A stretch of DNA of 64,000 nt from Pelodera strongyloides. Taxonomy: Eukaryota; Nematoda; Chromadorea; Rhabditida; Rhabditidae. The notes under the pieces are model-generated. The model saw only the letters and a list, made by a program, of their open reading frames with translations. It was not told where the DNA came from and made no database searches. This document shows, piece by piece, positions 1 to 12,400 of this stretch; positions within the stretch are counted from its first letter, which is position 1; every line of letters starts with the position of its first letter. The position numbers were made by a program, and so were the translations under genes. The stretch covers positions 1-64,000 of the forward strand of contig JAANDG010000647.1 in NCBI GenBank assembly GCA_036852015.1, given 5' to 3'.

Positions 1-810
1 GAGGGATAAATCCCAATCTAGCTCATTCAATTCAATACCGTAACCCTTTGGATAGTTTACATGCAAGTGAGGAGTTTTGTGGGCTTATTTTTGCATGTCA
101 TCTGAGTTAGATCCGGGCCCTTATTTTAGCTGTAATTTTTGGATATTTGAGCATTGTAAGGTTTATTTTGTTGTTTTCATGTTGTTGATCTTTATTTAAT
201 TAACCACATGTAGATGTACGTTCTTATGAGTTCCCCGTTCTACGACTACTTGAAGGTTTGTGGATTTTGTGTTTTTTTATTTATTTATTTTGTTATTTGT
301 TTAAATGGGTTAATTTCCCGTGAGCTATTTAACCATTTTATTCTACGGTAGTGGTTTATATTTTACCCGTTGGAGTGTCTTGAAACATTCTTAGACTTTG
401 CTGTCTATCTCTCTTCGTTTGTTAAATATTTGTATTTTGGTTCGTTGATGTTTACAGTAAACCTGTAAACCATTATTTGTTGTTTTTCTTTCCTTTGATC
501 AGAACCAGAACGTAGTTAAGTTTTTATCGATATTTATTTATTTGTTCAAGAAAATATAAATCACTTTGTTGTTATGGGGTTTTTTGTGTATGTTTGAATT
601 TGGTAATCTACCGAATTTGGTTTACTTATAAGATTTGTGATGTTTTTTTTTTGCTCTTGCTTTAGATTGTTGTTTATATATCATGTGCACACTGTGCTAG
701 GGATTAGTGGTGAATATGTACCGTTTTTTATTCTAATTATGTTGATGTGTATACTATGCGAATGTTGTATATGCGCTTGAAAAATCTGCTGTTATACCTT
801 ATCAATGTCA
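1..810. other. AT-rich upstream region, no gene seen
   Basis: This T-rich stretch precedes the first gene. I see no exon with conserved protein sequence and no long open frame. It probably contains the promoter and the outron of the MRPL52 gene, but no TATA box or other element could be assigned with confidence. Confidence 0.4.
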
Positions 811-817
811 TTTTCAG
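811..817 (+). promoter_or_regulatory. Splice-acceptor-like site just before the MRPL52 start (candidate SL trans-splice site)
   Basis: The sequence TTTTCAG ends 8 nt before the ATG at 826. A consensus acceptor this close to a start codon with no upstream coding exon is what nematode spliced-leader addition looks like. A cis-spliced non-coding first exon further upstream would look the same. Confidence 0.55.
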
Positions 818-825
818 AATTCCCG

Positions 826-1997
826 ATGCTACGGTCTTCTACATGTGCGGCAAGGGTGTCCTTGCGTGGACTGTCCTCTGCCTCTGAAAACCAGCTTACT
901 GGAACAGTTTCTTTAATGGAAGAGAAACCTGCGCGCAAGGGACGTTTTCAACACTGGAGGAGACCGTGAGTTCTGTTTTGTTTGTTTTATTTTTTGAAGC
1001 TTGTGTCAGGTCTGAGGTGCTGGATTGAGTCCTCATGTTTCCATAGTTATCAACAGACAATGTGATTACTGGTCCTGTTACGAGCTCTTTGGTTGATACT
1101 ACAGTTACTGTGTAAATTTACTTGTGCTACGCAAGCGGATGTATGTTTGTGGTAGTAGAGATGTGATGAAGGCGTTTTCTATCCATTGAGTAATGTCATT
1201 TATATTTATTTTTATTCTTTCAGTGTGTATATTTCTCCAAACATCAATCCCCTGGAAGTTGGACCGGATTTTTCATTCGAAGGTGGGAAATTTTGTTGGT
1301 TCGTTGGTTGTATTACATCAACAATGGTGTCATTTTTTCTCAAAGTTTAAGTTCAGACCTGAGGTATGATACCGCCAGCTATCGTTGTTAGTTGTTGTAT
1401 TCTATAGTTTCATTGCTTTGTTTCAGATGGTCGTCCCGTGTATTTCACATCGAAGATTCAGCTCGATCATAAGATGGAACAAGTACGGCTAGCTGTAAGT
1501 TTTCCCTTTGACGGTTGTTTGAGGAATTTGCATTTTAGCTTCTTGTGTATTTATGATGCATATCACCGCCATTTTAGCAGGGTTATACTACACAATTTTA
1601 TCAAAACTAGTTGTGGGAATCTCGTTAGTAAGCTTGTCGGATAGCTTTGGCTATGTGGGAGGATCTTACTATTGCTGTATTAGTATGTATTATTTTAGTA
1701 TTATTTTATTAGCTTGCTTTCATCCTCAGGGTTATACTAGTTACTTACTCTCTTTGTTTCTTTGTATATCTGAAATGAGTTGTGCATTAATGAGTGTGTA
1801 TTTATGTCTAGCTGCGTGTAGATTATTTCCTAGATTGACTCGATCATATTTCATTCCAGAAAAAGATTGTTCATCTTCTCGCCGACGTGAGAAAGATGGA
1901 AGAATCGCACAAGACAGCGGAGAATGAAAGAAATAAGGAGGTCGTCGAGGAGCAGAGGTGGAGACCCAAGGCGAAGGGACAGATTAGTGCAGTTTAA
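826..1997 (+). CDS. MRPL52: Mitochondrial ribosomal protein L52 (mL52)
   Basis: Four exons (826-965, 1224-1282, 1427-1494, 1860-1997) join in frame to 134 residues. The product would be a structural protein of the large subunit of the mitochondrial ribosome. The N-terminus is rich in Ser, Ala and Arg with no acidic residue in the first 20, as in a mitochondrial targeting peptide. The centre carries the family's hallmark GPDFSFEDGRP block, followed by a basic, charged helix (KKIVHLLADVRKMEE) and a Lys-rich tail, in the same order as vertebrate L52 (about 123 residues). Introns are 144-365 nt with GT-AG ends. The start is the first ATG after the acceptor at 817. The gene lies 1.4 kb upstream of NUP160 on the same strand. 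Identification rests on motif recognition, not on a search. Confidence 0.9.
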
Positions 1998-2137
1998 CCG
2001 AGTTGTTATGGTTTAAGGCTTAGTAATTAAACTTTGCCAAACTCGCTCATGCGCATGCTGAACACCTCATATCAGTTTCCTTTGGTTACTGAGATTTTGT
2101 TATTGAAAGTGTATGAACAATTTCCGCAAACACCTTA

Positions 2138-2534
2138 GGGCGCGTTCGGGTTGCTCTTTCCGAAAGAGAAAGAGGCAAAAACCCCGTTCGGGTTGGACCT
2201 TTCCGAAAGGATTTAATGCTTTGTGAAAGTGAAAAGTACAGTACACACTTTCCGTGAACACGCAGGGGTTTTCGTTTTAAGATTTGAATCGGTTTAATTG
2301 TGCACTGTGCATTTCCTTCCGGTCTTGTGCACGTACTGCCATGTGCCTGCGGCAGGTCGGCGGTCGGAAAAAACATGCCGAAATTGTGCACAAGTGCGCA
2401 GAGTGCACATTAAATAAAAAAAAAAAAAACCCCTGCGTGTTCACGGAAAGTGTGTACTGTACTTTTCACTTTACAAAGCATTAAATCCTTTCGGAAACAG
2501 CCAACCCGAACGAAAGAGCAACCCGAACGCGCCC
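2138..2534. mobile_element. Harbinger-like MITE, long inverted repeat flanked by TTA
   Basis: Terminal inverted repeats begin GGGCGCGTTCGGGTTGCTC and end with its complement. The arms continue inward for over 100 nt with small differences. The element is bounded by TTA at 2135-2137 and 2535-2537, a 3-bp duplication typical of PIF/Harbinger elements. It has no coding capacity. It fills part of the spacer between MRPL52 and NUP160. Confidence 0.75.
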
Positions 2535-2538
2535 TTAG

Positions 2539-3393
2539 CTATCAGTTTCGGAGGCGTTCACAACCAGTTTAGATCTAGTAATCAGTGCCACGTTTGCAAT
2601 TACCATCAAATCAAATGCATACTCGTATGTACAGTAGCGGTGCTGGTTTTCGAAATGGTATGCATGTTCATATAATTTTGTTTCTGTTGAAATTCATACT
2701 ACAGTGTACTGTACAGGTTAACTCATGGTCAGTGTGTTTGTGGTTTGTATTTTTGTTAATCCAAAGAGGCTTTTAATCAGCGGCACATTTTTACGAGGAA
2801 TATTCTCGGATCGTTCATAATCGCGAATATTCATACTGTAGAGTGAGCTAGTTCACCTAGTGTAGACCGTGTATATGTATGGGCAAAACTTAGTTTTTGT
2901 TTATTCAGAGTATTTTTTGTTTAACGTAGGTGTAGAAGTAGAAACCATTTTTATTTTAAAAGTTGTTAAATATTTCCGTGTCAACGCAATTCCTTCTTGA
3001 TAATTGTCGTGTTTATTTGTGAACAATTTTATTTATGTTCATTGGAAACTACGTGTATTATATTAGGCTATAAATTAATAAACATTTTAGAGGATGAATT
3101 TGTGTTTGGTTTCCTGTATTATTAAGTGTTGCCTTTATTCACTGGTTGAGTTTTTTTTTTATCTTTTTGGTTGAGTTTTGTATACTTCGTATGTTAACTG
3201 TTGTATTTTACTTTTAGTTGATGTACTATTTTCCATTTATATTTGAAACGGTATGACACTTGCAACCGTATTTTTAATGCATTGTATGCTAATTTTGTTC
3301 CTTTTCTGTGTCGGAAGGGCACATAATGGAGCACAATTTGCGTATGACATGTTAATCCAAATCCAACCACTTGTTATCGCTTTGAAGATCATT
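2539..3393. other. Spacer between the Harbinger-like MITE and NUP160
   Basis: AT-rich sequence without a convincing exon. Possible polyadenylation signals of AATAAA type occur near 3077, but they are far from the MRPL52 stop. Nothing else was recognised. Confidence 0.35.
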
Positions 3394-3403
3394 TTTCGTT
3401 TAG
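3394..3403 (+). promoter_or_regulatory. Splice-acceptor-like site just before the NUP160 start (candidate SL trans-splice site)
   Basis: TTTTCGTTTAG ends only 2 nt before the ATG at 3406. No coding exon upstream joins to it. This fits spliced-leader trans-splicing, and is also compatible with a non-coding first exon. Confidence 0.55.
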
Positions 3404-3405
3404 TG

Positions 3406-6400
3406 ATGAATCAACAAGCAACGCTCGACGTTTTACGTGACTCTGAGGTCGTGTTTCCGGATACATTTGCCTACACACCGTCGAGAACTATCAAAGTACC
3501 TACAGGTTGGTTGTTTTTCAGATTTTCAGCATTTTATATTTATTCGTTTTTTTATTGTGTTATTTTATTACCAGTGCACTATTTTTAATATTGGGGTACG
3601 TACTGTAGTGTTGTGGGGTGATTGGTGCGGCTTATTGTTAGGAGGAATGTGTATGTGTTCGATAATTTTTTGTTTATTTCGATTATCTAGTATCAAATTC
3701 GAGTATCAAAAGGCATGGTTGAGTTAGGCTTGCATGATAGTTGGTTCCAGAGAGTGGGGAATACAGAGAGTCTGTGTTTGTGAGCTCATCGATCATTGAC
3801 TCGCTCCATTGGTAGCGAGTCAGCCTTGTTCACCAACACGCAGGGAGCCATCCCTGGCCACCCCAGCGAGCTAAAGAGTCTGAGAGACCAGAAGAGATTC
3901 AGGGCGCGCGTGAGCCTAGGCGGGCTCCTTGTCTTGTGTGTTGATGAATATGGCATCAGTATTGATGCATTTCTTTAGATGCACCGGTGCAGTCGCTGTC
4001 CGTGGATATTTCTCCAGCAAGCGGAACCTTTGCATTTCCTCACGATTCTCCATTCAGTGATCGGTTTATTGTTTGGTGAGCGATTGTTTGTTTTAACTAC
4101 TTGAGGACCAAGTTGAGACCAAGGAGTGAACTTTGGTTAATAACAAGCTCGTTGGTTGCATTGTGTTGATATTTGACGAGAAATGCGGTTATTATGGATG
4201 GCATGTGCTATTTGCAAGTTATAGTAGATATATTATTGATTATGTTATGTTATGCATTTTATGAAACATTTCTATTTTGTGTGTAATTTTTACGCAATGT
4301 GTATATGTTTACAGGCGAAGTATCGGACAGACTCTGTACCTCGAAGAGAGGAGTTTGCGTACGAATTTGTCCGAAAATTGTCTTGCCTTCAACTTTACAC
4401 GATCGTCCGTTATTCCGGGAGCTAATATAACTGGTAAGTGTTTATATACGAAACGTATGAGTAGTGATAAGGTGACCTCAATGTATTGCTTCGTTAAGCT
4501 CAGGAACTGGAAATGTGTATGTGTTATAGACGGGCGTTTGTTTATTCGTTGACTGCTAATTCCTGTGCACTACATCTCTCTGTATAATACCACATGTTTC
4601 TGTGTATTTCGTTTGTCTAGTGTGTATTTGGTCATGTATAAGTATAATGAATCATTTCTGTCTTTCTGACGTAAAATGAATCCTTGGCTCCCTGGGTTTG
4701 AGTCTTTGAGTACTAGCTCGAGTAAGAAATTTAGCTTGAGTTACGTATATTTCCTCGCGTATTCATGCTAATGCTTCTTTCAGTCTTCGATAATGTCCTC
4801 TCCCTGGTTGTACCCACGCAATCATCGGTTCATCGCTTTTTCGCTCGTTTGATGAGTGCGAAACAGGATCCTGGCAGAAAGGTGAGGCTTTATTTTAACA
4901 GGCCTGATTCCAGAGCGCTCTTCTCTGTTTGTTTGTTTCTGTAAAGGGCCCGAGCTCATATTCACCACTCCGATTCCCTCGCGGAAATAGTCCCTGGGGA
5001 CAGAAAATAGCATTCTAGTGTGTGAGAAAAAGACGGGGAGTTCCACGTAGGGAAATGAGGGTGAATATGATCTTTAGCCTGGTTCTGGCCAAATGATGTG
5101 CTGTGTCAACGTGATGTTTCAGCTAACAGCTTAATTTGAGCTTTTGGATGTTTTTTTAGTGATGATCCTTCGTGGACGTTTTAAGTTCTAATTACACAAT
5201 TAATTTGATAAAAGAATTGTTTATATTTCCAGGAAGTTCCATCGGTGCTATCGCAATTTGGAGCCGAGGAATGTCTGCGCGAGTTTCATGAATCGCATCT
5301 TGTGGCCACTCAGGGACACCCACTGCGGTAAGGAATTGCCTTTGGGGTTCATAAGTTATCGAAAGACTATTAAAACTTGGTGCCTTGCGCTTTTACGAGA
5401 CCGCTTACCTCCACTGTGTTGAATTCGGCTAATCTTCATTACATATGAGCTTTTCTTAAAGCGAAATACCGGCCGGTTTTTTGAAACGCATCGAGTGCAT
5501 CAGCATTCTTATGCAGCATATGCAAATGAACATAAATTAGAATAAAAAATCGAGCAAAATTCGAAGCATAAATAAGTAAGAATTCAGTTGTCCGCGATGC
5601 GTTTCAAAAGCCGACCGGTACTTTATTGTTGAACTTGTGAAAATCCATGTAGACCAGGTCAGGTTCTTCACTGTTGGAGGCCCTAACCTTGCTACCTTGC
5701 CTTTTATAGTTACTTTTAAATTTAGGGCATCGATTGCGCAGCGCACCGGAGAAACAAAGATTGCCTACGTGATGTACGAAGGAACGGTGGTGCACATACA
5801 CATGCCAAATGACACGCGTGAGTTTTTAGAGATTTTTTCCCTAGGCGAGCTTTGTTGAGTATGCAAGTGTATTCCCATTGTTAGTTTTCTGTTTTACATA
5901 TTGTACCGGCTTGTATTGACGGTTTCGAGAAGGTATTTAAGCGTTGGGACGCAACATTGGCTCATAGTATTTTGTACGTCTAGGCTCTAACTTATGGTCG
6001 TAGTTTTAATTATTTTAATGATTCAGTGTTTTATTTTAGGACAAGATTGTGAGGAGACAGTGTTGCGAGATGCTAATTTCATCAGCTGGATAGTTGGAGG
6101 AAAGCGGCAGGATCAGAACTGTGCCCTGGACGCGTGTACTCTGTTGGATTGGTCCCGGTCGAGGTATTTTTATTATTATTATTATTATTAAATATTAAAT
6201 CATATATATTTGCAATCAATTGTAAGTTTAGCAGTTGTTTGCTAGTTTGAAGGAAGTCAGCGATCAGCAGATCTGGTTGTCTTAAATCTTATGTCGAACT
6301 GTTGAAACATTGTGCTGATCAGCTCATACGTAAATGATAGGAAATCGAGATACTTTTTGATAATTTTGATAAAATAATATAAATTCCCCATTCCCATAGA

Positions 6401-9400
6401 TAGATTATTGCATTGTTAATTGTATACAATGTGAGTGCATACATGCTTATCATATTTATGCTAATTTGCTCGAATTGAACTCGATTTTTTATTCCAATTT
6501 ATGTTCATTTGCATAAGCTGCATAAGAATACGGGTGTACTCGATGAGTTCCAAACAGCGGCCCGTATTTCGCTCTAACTTTTCTTTCGGTTTCTCGTTTC
6601 CACCTTGATGTTTCCAAGAGAAAACATTGATTTTAGGCACTCGCATCCTCAATTCTATGTGGTGTACAGGAATATGTCACTGAGAGCATGGAATGGAGAG
6701 GTAAGGTTATTTTTGAAACGGGTTTTTTGAAATCATCTTGCTTTTGTAGTCGCCGACTATGCAAAAACGAAAGCATGGTTTCAAGCTATGAAAAGGATCG
6801 GTACATCGGTAGTATTGGAAAGTGCAAGGTTATGTGAAATATTATATGAAAATTTAGATGCATGGTAAAACAGATTTATATATAAAACGAAAAAAAAATA
6901 TTTATATATAAAACGAATGCCCCTTGTAGGAGCTGGTGTTGGGGTGTATACTTGTTATCGTTAACTTCGACCTTTGAGCAGATTTGGGCGTATTTTTTGT
7001 TAGTTGATTATGTGGTTGAACTTTAGACCCGAGGACTTATCCACTCAATTGACCTCAACGATATGTTGTTCACGAAAATTGACAACAAGAATGATTGTGA
7101 GTTCTTGTTTAATAATTATTGTTTTTATTATTACGGCTAGAACTATGTACGATATAAACACCTTCATGATTTTTTACGATGCTTCGCTTATCGTTAGATG
7201 TAGATCCACTAGTTTGGAATCAGTGATATGGTTGTAGAATGTTTTTGGTCCTAAGGCATTGGTATATGAATGTAGTCGTACTCCCGGGGTAAGGTAAGGT
7301 GTACCCTTACGGAGTCCCCGAGCTATTATATTTAAATATGTAATCTTGTTCAACTTCAGTGACAAATATGATCGTACGCTGTGTGGATGACGAGCGAGGT
7401 ATAATGGTGCTTATCGGAATCAGTACCGTTGTGTGTTCAGAGGTACGTTTTTGATGTTATATTGATTAATCGCGGAAATTAATGTCATGGCATAGGATTA
7501 CCTACGGAAATTATAAAAATATGTTGCCCAATTGTAGTACCTGCACAATTTTTTTCGTACGAAGCGCATCTTTGTTAACTCGTAGAGTAACTCTTACATA
7601 TGTGATTTTTTTTAGTTTCTCTTGTTGCGCGACACTGGCACAAAACTGGAAAAGGTGATATCAGTGAGGTCGAGAGTGGTGAGTTCGCATACTTTTTTTT
7701 AGTTTCTGGGGTCACGCAGAGTGATTTCACTGTTTTAGGACTATATCTCTTTTTTTATTCATTTTTCTCTCGAAATATTTAGTTTTTTTTTGTCTTACAT
7801 TCTCAGAATGCCCTTCAGAAAGCACCTCTTCTTGACGCGGTGACGTGGCGCGTGTGCGGCGGTGACACTTGGAGACTGTGGGCATTGTGGAATGACACGG
7901 CAGCAGTCGCACAGTGTATCCTACAGCATACCTCGTTTTGCATTTCTCCGAAGTCGAGAGACGACTACAGGACACGTAAGGAGACGCTTTGGAGCCAAGT
8001 GCAGGTATTATACTTTTTTTTGAAACTATTTACAGAACTATATCGAGAACAGTGACTTACTTTGACTATTGTTTTGTGGTAACATAATGGAAGTTACGAA
8101 TGGATTTGTTCGGTATTTGAGCGTTTATACTTACTTGAACCTTATATAAAAAAATTGTATAATGAACCTTATATAAATATTAATTTCGGAATATTTACTA
8201 TTGTTTTTGTCATTTCGATGATGTTGCCATGTTCTTTTTCATATATTGATGATTTGATAGGTTCACTGTAGTACTTTCAGAAATGAATCGTTATCCCATT
8301 CAGTTACTTACAATTAGTCCATTATTCATTTTAGCTACAGCAAACACGCGGTACGAACCTCAGTCCCGATGCTGGTCCCGAAATCTATAGGACGGCTATT
8401 TTCAACCGGGACAACCATTCGTATGGTGTTGTGTGCAGAGCTGTTCAGGTACATTCGTTCCGTTGATTGGTAACTAGGCACAGAAATTTTGTCAATTTTG
8501 GCGGGGTTAAAAAAATTTGGACATATTTGGGACTTACTAACAAACTAACTATCTTCTAAAATTATAAATGCCATGTTTGAAACATATTGTTTTCTGTTTG
8601 AAACTTTTTATTTATACAAACACAAAGCTAGTACGAATACATTGTAAGTATTGTATTGAAGCGCGTCATGTCAGTGACTTTAAGGCGACATACTGGCCGG
8701 TTTCTGAAACACATCGAGTACACCATCATTCTTATGCAGCATATGCAAATGACAGAATAAAAAATCGAGCTAAATTCGAGCAAATTAGCATTAATACATG
8801 GTAATTCAGTTGTCCACGACGCGTTTCAAAAACCGGCCGGTATTTCGGTTTAAGACTTATCAGCTGTTATTGTCGAAACTATGTTTGGCGATATCTATTC
8901 ATAAAAAAGGCGCTAGTACTATTGGAGAGTTTATTCTGTTGTTCTTGCAGATCGTCTGCCAAGGACGCGTTTTCCACAGTGAGATCGAACAGGACTGGAG
9001 TGGACTTCGAGACGCAGTGGACTTATTCCTGAGGACACCAGAGGTAGATTTTGTGTGAATTGTGTGTATGTGTACTGTGCACGTTCTCAAAATCGTGACT
9101 AAATCGCCTTGATGACGGCTCGAAGATTCTTACGAAGAAGCTTTGCGATTTTTTAAGTAATGCTATCTTAGAGTTGTGTTTCCTGTTTTGAGTACTGTAT
9201 GACTATCTCTTGTAATAACGTTTCCCAGCTGAAGCAGTTTGTGGTGTGTAACTTGTAGTATGACTTGTAGTATGACTGTAGTAGTAGCTTGTAATATGAC
9301 TGCGACTACTTCAGTTCGATCAAAAGTATGGACGTGGTGGAAGTGTTTCGCAGGAGGTCGCAGCATTGAAGTGAGTCCGATCAATTAACTTTAGCTGTTT

Positions 9401-12400
9401 AAAGCGGTTTTTGAAACGAATGGTGAACAACTGTAATCATGCAATTATTTGCGTACATTACATGGGAATTCAGCATCCAACATACATTTCAAAAACCGGC
9501 TGTTCATCCAACATTTCAAAAACCGGCTGTTATATCGCTTGGAACTAGATGTTTGTTATGCGAAACTTTCCATTGTTACAGGATTTTGCAGTATTACGTT
9601 ACAGTATTTATTATACAGTATATACTGTTATAGGGGCAGTTACTTGTAAATGTGCGAGCTGTTTCCAAAATGTCTTATATGTTTATTTTATTTATTTAGT
9701 TTGTTACGCAAGCTGGCACAAGCATGTTATGACCTGGAAAATGCGTCACGCACGACGACATCGCTTTTCCACCTGCATACTCCCACTGTGAGTTCTGTGG
9801 GAGTGATTCAACAGGTGGGAGATTGCTTTATTCGATGTTATTTTGTACTTTTTTCATCTTCGAATTATGTTGTTTTCTCAAACACTTGCGACAGGTGTTC
9901 AATCTCCCTTGAAGGTAATAGAGTTTGAGCGTGGCATGGGATAATGGTGTATTATATTTGTATATTCTTGTAAATTGCTCATTAAGCATAATGGGGTTTC
10001 CAAGTATGCCAAAAACCGTGAATTTTCCTTCCAAGTACCAGTTGCAAAATAATGTGCCAATCTACCGTAATTTTGCATAATTTTGTCACATCCGCCATCA
10101 AAGCTATTTTTTGTTGAACAAATGGTCCCGTGGCGATTGGTCGTAAAAACTGCCTGTAGCTATTCTCGTGTATTGCCAAGATACGGTAACTTTTTCGATA
10201 CTTGGAAGGAAAATCGGCCATACTTGGAAACCCTATTAGAAATGACACAAACACAGTAAGTGGCGGCAGGTAAAATAGCCTGGGCTGTAACTAAAACGTC
10301 GATATTAACTAATTAACTTCAGAATCGAATTACATGTGTATGTGAGGCGTCGCCGGTGCTCCTCGCACAACTTGAGTTGGAGAATTTTCCTCTACATTCG
10401 AAGCATATGGATGAATTCACGTCGGCTATTGAAGCGGCACTTATTTGGAGCATTGAGGTGAGGCTATTAAGGCTTATTAATCTTTAATTCTGATTTGCGT
10501 TATTTGTTCTATGGTACGTGTACGTATACTGACTGTAGTGTGCACTTTTTTCCTCGCTGTATCTGTCCTTTTCCTTTATCTATCCTTTTATCGTTGATGC
10601 ACAGTAGTACTCTATAGCTATGCTTACACGTTATTTCCATTGCATATTTACAGGTAAATCATAGGTAGACACCCTGGAAGATATTTGTTTTTCTTGTCTT
10701 ATTCTTATCGTCATCGTCTATTATTTCCTTCCAGAAAGAGGATGCAAATGACAGTGAAATTGTGGCCCTTCCTCCATTCAATCCACGTGCCGATCTGTCT
10801 GTGTGGATAAAGATTTTGGAGATTATTCTGGAGCATATCTCTCCGCTTACTAGAGGTAGACTTAATTTTTAAACTCTTTTTTTTTTCGCTAGGAGCTCGT
10901 ATGTGTTTTTAGAAACATTCAAATGAATACAACGATACGTAAAACCAAAGTACCAAAGTGAAACGATATCACAAGCTGATATACTACGATTAGAACGTAC
11001 CGATCTTCAGTCTTCAAAAAGAATAATAGGATGTCAACTGGTCTGGCCAGTTCATGGGCGTGCACCGTTAACTGAAGAACTTTAATAGTGTATTATGGAA
11101 TTATTGATTGATGATCTAGGTGGTAACGGTCTGTCACCTGGATTGACGGTCTTTGGTGGAGCATTCACTAGTGGGATTGTGTCTGCAAACATCAGAAAGC
11201 AGGTAAGAGTAGGGTTTTCTATGTGGTATCCAAAATTTATGCGTAAAAACATGCACGACCTTTTAAAATATATCCAGAGGTAATGGCAAATTGGATGGAA
11301 AATGCGCCGTATAATTAACACAATGTTTCGTCAGTAAGCTAAATTGATCATCACGAGCCATACGGGTAGTTTCTCTGAGATCCTAGATCCTATTCCTACA
11401 TCTGCATGCTTAGCCAGTCGACGAGACGTATCTCCTGAGCTGCGCTACTGGCAAAGTTTGAGCCCTGATGCTTCAGAAAATGCCTATTTGTGTATGCTAA
11501 CCTGTTTCAGTGCTCATTTGATTATGTTTTTTTTTGCTTTAATGATTATGTTTTTTTTGGGTTAGTAAATATTATTCAAGGTAGCATTCAAGAGGTGATG
11601 TTTCTATTCCTTTTCTTATTTCAGCTTCGATCGTCACAAGCCACTGCGCACAATATTGCTCAATTTTGCCGTGTGCTCTTGTTGTTGCCTCCCAAGGCGG
11701 TGAGCTTTTTTTTTACTAAAGATTTATTTTATTTTTTATTTATGCCTTTTTGTAGTTGGAGATGGTTAACGATAGCTAGGGCACGTCATCAGCTTTCCTT
11801 GACAGGCTTGATTCATGGAGAGCTGAAATAATAGTGTTATTGTTTCATCAATTTTTGGAAGCCTTAACTTTTTAGTTGATAAGTGACATGGTGACAGGCA
11901 ATTTGTAAAGGTTAGCGATAAGTAGTAGTCTTTATTGTGCCTTTGTTTGCCTAGTGTTTAAAGTTTCCCATCCCATATACTACGTAAATTCTTCCTTTTT
12001 TGTCTGATTCGAAACTCACAATAGCTTGCTCGTTCAGTCCGCAGTTGAAGACTCCGGCGTTGAAGTCACAGTAGTTTGTGTAGATATCGGAAGTGCATTG
12101 GAGCATGCCGTTGGTTGCACTGAAGAGTTATTTATCCCTTTGTCATTGTATGCTCTTATAGTATACTAATTGAAGGATGCTTCTGCTTCGCTATAGCCAA
12201 AAATTGTAACAACAATAATAATTGCAAGGTTCTCTTGATTTCGTTTTCCCAGTGTAATTACTGGCAGATTAGTTCCTCATTGTCAATTTTTTTCGAAGTT
12301 CGGTGCTTCCTGCTTACTGGTTGTGATTATGTGCTAGCTACAAGCTACAACGGTTCCTTACAAACGCACTTCCATAAGAAACAAGAACTCACACGCAAGG

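Noticed and set aside
7027..7096. Separate small gene from the 77-codon frame at 7004
   Set aside because: The segment read in another frame is NUP160 exon 9 (RGLIHSIDLNDM), in phase with exons 8 and 10.
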